From Melieria omissa (taxonomy: Eukaryota > Arthropoda > Insecta > Diptera > Ulidiidae): a stretch of 64,000 nt of DNA. Location: contig OZ020268.1 of the NCBI GenBank assembly GCA_963971225.1, positions 38,385,348 to 38,449,347 of the forward strand, given 5' to 3'. The notes under the pieces are model-generated. The model ran no database searches. It was not told the origin of the DNA and was given only the letters and a program-made list of their open reading frames with translations. Positions 61,453 to 64,000 of this stretch are shown here, piece after piece. Both the position numbers and the translations under genes were made by a program. The stretch's first letter is position 1, and each line of letters starts with the position of its first letter.

Positions 61453-61653
61453 TCAGCGCGTCAAGTCCCCCCGAAAATCGCCAACGGCCACTTCAAAGCC
61501 TGCAAAACTGTGCTGGAAGTGCAGCTCCATGTTGAGTTTCGTACGCAATTCCCCGAACTGGAAGATTCCAACACTTGTTGGAGTCCTCGGCAACGGAATG
61601 CGCAGGTTTTGTTTTGACATTCGCAGCGCTGACAATCGTTTGTTGATAAACAT
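61453..61653 (-). CDS. Small open reading frame of unknown nature (66 codons)
   Basis: Starts MFINKRLSALRMSKQNLRIP and ends VAVGDFRGDLTR-stop. The frame stays open upstream of this ATG to about 61800, so it could be the 3' part of a longer exon. There is also an open plus-strand frame across the same bases (FKACKTVLEVQLHVEFRTQF). I recognise neither. The less AT-rich composition may be the only reason the frames are open. Confidence 0.2.
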   Translation of the reverse strand: MFINKRLSALRMSKQNLRIPLPRTPTSVGIFQFGELRTKLNMELHFQHSFAGFEVAVGDFRGDLTR

Positions 61654-61800
61654 TGGAACATTGGACTGAGACGAACACGTGCACTGGGCGCCAGGGCGCG
61701 TGCGCCTACCCTTGCGGCTGTGGTGAGTTTCGGAGAGGAAGCTTATGGAGAAAGGTAAACAGCGGCTATCGAATGCGGCAACTGGCCATTGAAGCCAGCA

Positions 61801-63101
61801 AGTGACATAATTCCATTGAGCACATTTTGAGGTTCACTGTGGCGCAAGAAATCACAAGCCAAGTTGGAGTTGAGAAGTCATCAAATTAACATTCGAAATA
61901 CCATTGCAGTCATTTTGACGGTTTTTCATTTTTAAATATCGGTAATTTCTTTGGTATTTCTGTAAACTTTTGCTTTGATGAATTTTATTTTATTATCTTG
62001 GCTGGTATGAAAACCTGTGTTTCTAGTGTTGAAGAATGTTTTGAACTGAATACTTGCATACAAATATGCGGCTCTAACAATACGAGGACGAGACTTGACG
62101 AGTCTACTATATTTCTGGATATAACTGAAAGTCATTCCTGCTATATAATTTGCTATAGTTTTCGCTTTCGTTTTTGCTTATTTTGTTCAAAGAAATTTAT
62201 CTGATCTGATCTATCTAGTCTAAGGCAATCTTTCAATAATCTATTGATCAACCTTTCCACAAATAACTTGAAAAGAACGATTGCTCACGAAAGAAAGATA
62301 AATTACTTTTTAATAACTTGTGACTAAGCCTTTTTATCTCAGGACCAACAAAAACAACTGTTGTAAGGAAAAAACGAGATTTTGTAATATTATTGGTTCA
62401 TACCTTACATACATATTGGTTCATACTTTACATTCATACCTTCTTTATCTTTGCTTCGCTTAGTTTTAGAAACAATGTCTTCAGAAAGTTAAATGCCGAT
62501 CTATTTGTATCCAAAGACTTAGCAAAATTGTTTACCACACCAAGTTTTATATGTAATGGTTGTAAAAGAATTTTTTTTTTTTGGCACAAGCGGTGGATGG
62601 ATTATATTATGCTCGCCTAATATTTGAAATATTGGTTGCTCTTCCATTTTTGCACAAATATCAGTTTTGGCTTAATTCTGGCCAACCTTCGGCTGAAGTA
62701 TTCTACTATTTTGGCCGAAGTCGAAAATTTAAAGTTAGCCAAATAGGCCCAAAACCGAAGATGATTATTCGGTCGGACACTAATATTTTCAATATACATA
62801 TTTCTAAATATTTTCTCAAGGAAAAACAATTTTTTTAATATCTAATCTTTTATCAATCACATTAGATTTTGGTCAGCGAGATACACACTCATTCTAAAAA
62901 ATATGTACATACATTTAAAAAACATATTTAATTTTTATCTTGCAAACCTTTTGTGCTAAACTGATCCTTTTTATACTTTCGACACCAAACATCACTCTTT
63001 CATTAAGTTCCCATCAGAATCAATCGTAAAAATTCAAAATTTCAACTAACATTTGATGTCTAAAAATAAATGCAATTAAATTTTTGTAATATTGCATACA
63101 C
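61801..63101. other. Noncoding, 3' flank of the DBT gene
   Basis: AT-rich, no recognisable gene or repeat. Confidence 0.45.
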
Positions 63102-63193
63102 TTTATTCTGTCATATAACTATTTGAAAATTTTTACAAAAATATATATTGGCACAAGCACAATTTAGCTAACAATATAGGGTTCTACTTTATT
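63102..63193 (-). terminator. Candidate poly(A) signals of the DBT gene
   Basis: On the minus strand AATAAA occurs at 63193-63188 and at 63107-63102, about 310 and 400 bases after the stop codon. These are plausible 3'-end signals, but AT-rich DNA gives such hexamers by chance. Confidence 0.35.
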
Positions 63194-63505
63194 TTACAAT
63201 CAATGAATAAATGCCTTCGTTAGATTAACGACTAAATATTGCTTTGCACGTTCCTAATTAATCCTAGTTTTAAAAATCAGGCACCCACCGCAACGGTGGG
63301 CGCCATAAATGCACAATAAAAGCAGCACAACGTATTAACTAATCACAAACAAACCTGACACTATAAACCATTCTCTTGATTACGTGTATCGCGTAAATTG
63401 TAATAATTGTAAATAAATGCAATAAAGCAGCCTTGTACAGTTGTACGTTTCATTCGACACCTTTTCTTTGTCGAATTCTTTATATGGCCCAACTGCTCCA
63501 CGGAA

Positions 63506-64000
63506 TTAGTTGAGCAAAAACAGTGCTGGATTCTCCAAATATTTCTTCCACACATTCGAGAAGTTGGCCATAGTGACACCATCGATTGCGCGATGATCGG
63601 CCGACCAGCTAACAAACATTACATGCGCCTTGACCAGCTCACCCTTGTCATCGTAGCGCGGTAAGGCCTGCAAACAAGTTATGACAGTTAAGAGTTTTTG
63701 CAATATCAAAAACCGACGGCCTACTATCAACAACAACTCAACATTGAATTAAAGTGATCGTGGACATTAGACTGTCTGTTCATGGAGGCAATTTTACCCG
63801 TGTGCGTCCCATGGCGCCAATGGCCACCTGGGGTGGCATTATACAGGGATGTGTATAGGTGCCACCAATCTGCAAGAGTAGAAAGAGATCAATGGTAATT
63901 CTCTGTCTCGTAACTGCTCAGCTACCATCAGAATACTTACAACTCCAATATTAGACAACGAAAAGGTGCCATCGGCAAAGTCCTGTGGTGCCAGCGTACC
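63506..64000 (-). CDS. Branched-chain alpha-keto acid dehydrogenase E2 (DBT), C-terminal three exons, 5' part off the window
   Basis: E2 of the mitochondrial BCKDH complex transfers the branched acyl group from lipoyl-lysine to CoA in valine, leucine and isoleucine breakdown. Exons, high to low: 64000-63941 (partial), 63869-63798 and 63667-63506; the two introns (71 and 130 bp) are GT-AG and phase 0. The first reads [18 protein letters not shown], the second [20 protein letters not shown], the third [12 protein letters not shown] then [19 protein letters not shown] and ends [14 protein letters not shown]. DHRAIDG holds the catalytic His and Asp of the acyltransferase fold. Sequence around LPRYDDKGE and the YLENPA tail fit DBT rather than the pyruvate or 2-oxoglutarate E2. 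It corresponds to Drosophila CG5599, from memory. The lipoyl, E1/E3-binding and most of the catalytic domain lie beyond base 64000. Confidence 0.95.

Overview
The window is nuclear DNA from an insect, most likely a higher fly. The coding exons resemble Drosophila and vertebrate homologues. Many introns are only 59-85 bp, the flanking DNA is AT-rich, and it is full of mariner, MITE, LINE and tRNA-derived SINE debris. A tephritid-like fruit fly would fit, but the species cannot be settled from the sequence alone.

Two protein-coding genes are supported, both on the minus strand. Rab3-GEF (the MADD/DENN family Rab3 exchange factor) runs from its start codon at 22374 down to 10703 in 17 coding exons that splice in frame to 1,737 codons. 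Its last C-terminal exon(s) were not found and probably lie left of base 1. At the right edge, 64000 down to 63506, are the last three exons of the branched-chain alpha-keto acid dehydrogenase E2 subunit (dihydrolipoamide branched-chain transacylase, DBT/BCKDH-E2). These include the catalytic DHRAIDG motif and the stop codon. The two genes do not share a pathway: one acts in synaptic vesicle Rab signalling and the other in mitochondrial valine, leucine and isoleucine breakdown.

Layout. Bases 1-10702 hold no recognisable exon; they contain a LINE 3' fragment (2.3-2.6 kb), a deleted mariner carrying a nested MITE (3.3-4.1 kb) and tandem LINE 3' ends (7.0-8.4 kb). Rab3-GEF occupies 10.7-22.4 kb, with transposon debris in introns 1 and 5. 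From 22.4 to 63.5 kb I see no convincing gene. This 41-kb stretch holds a Harbinger-like MITE (29.7 kb), a solo LTR with an internal 29-bp minisatellite (36.0 kb), nested LINEs (39.3-40.9 kb), four SINE copies of two types, a ~170-bp tandem array (47.8 kb), a second decayed mariner interrupted by a pogo/Tigger-like MITE (56.3-57.4 kb), and less AT-rich islands that could be regulatory.

The most striking structure is at 50973-54080. Three copies of a 1,021-bp element with 11-bp terminal inverted repeats lie together. The first is inverted relative to the second across a 43-bp spacer, and the second and third are direct repeats separated only by TT. The copies are almost identical, every copy is flanked by TT in its own orientation, and the first pair would form a hairpin with 1-kb arms if transcribed. 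I do not recognise the family.
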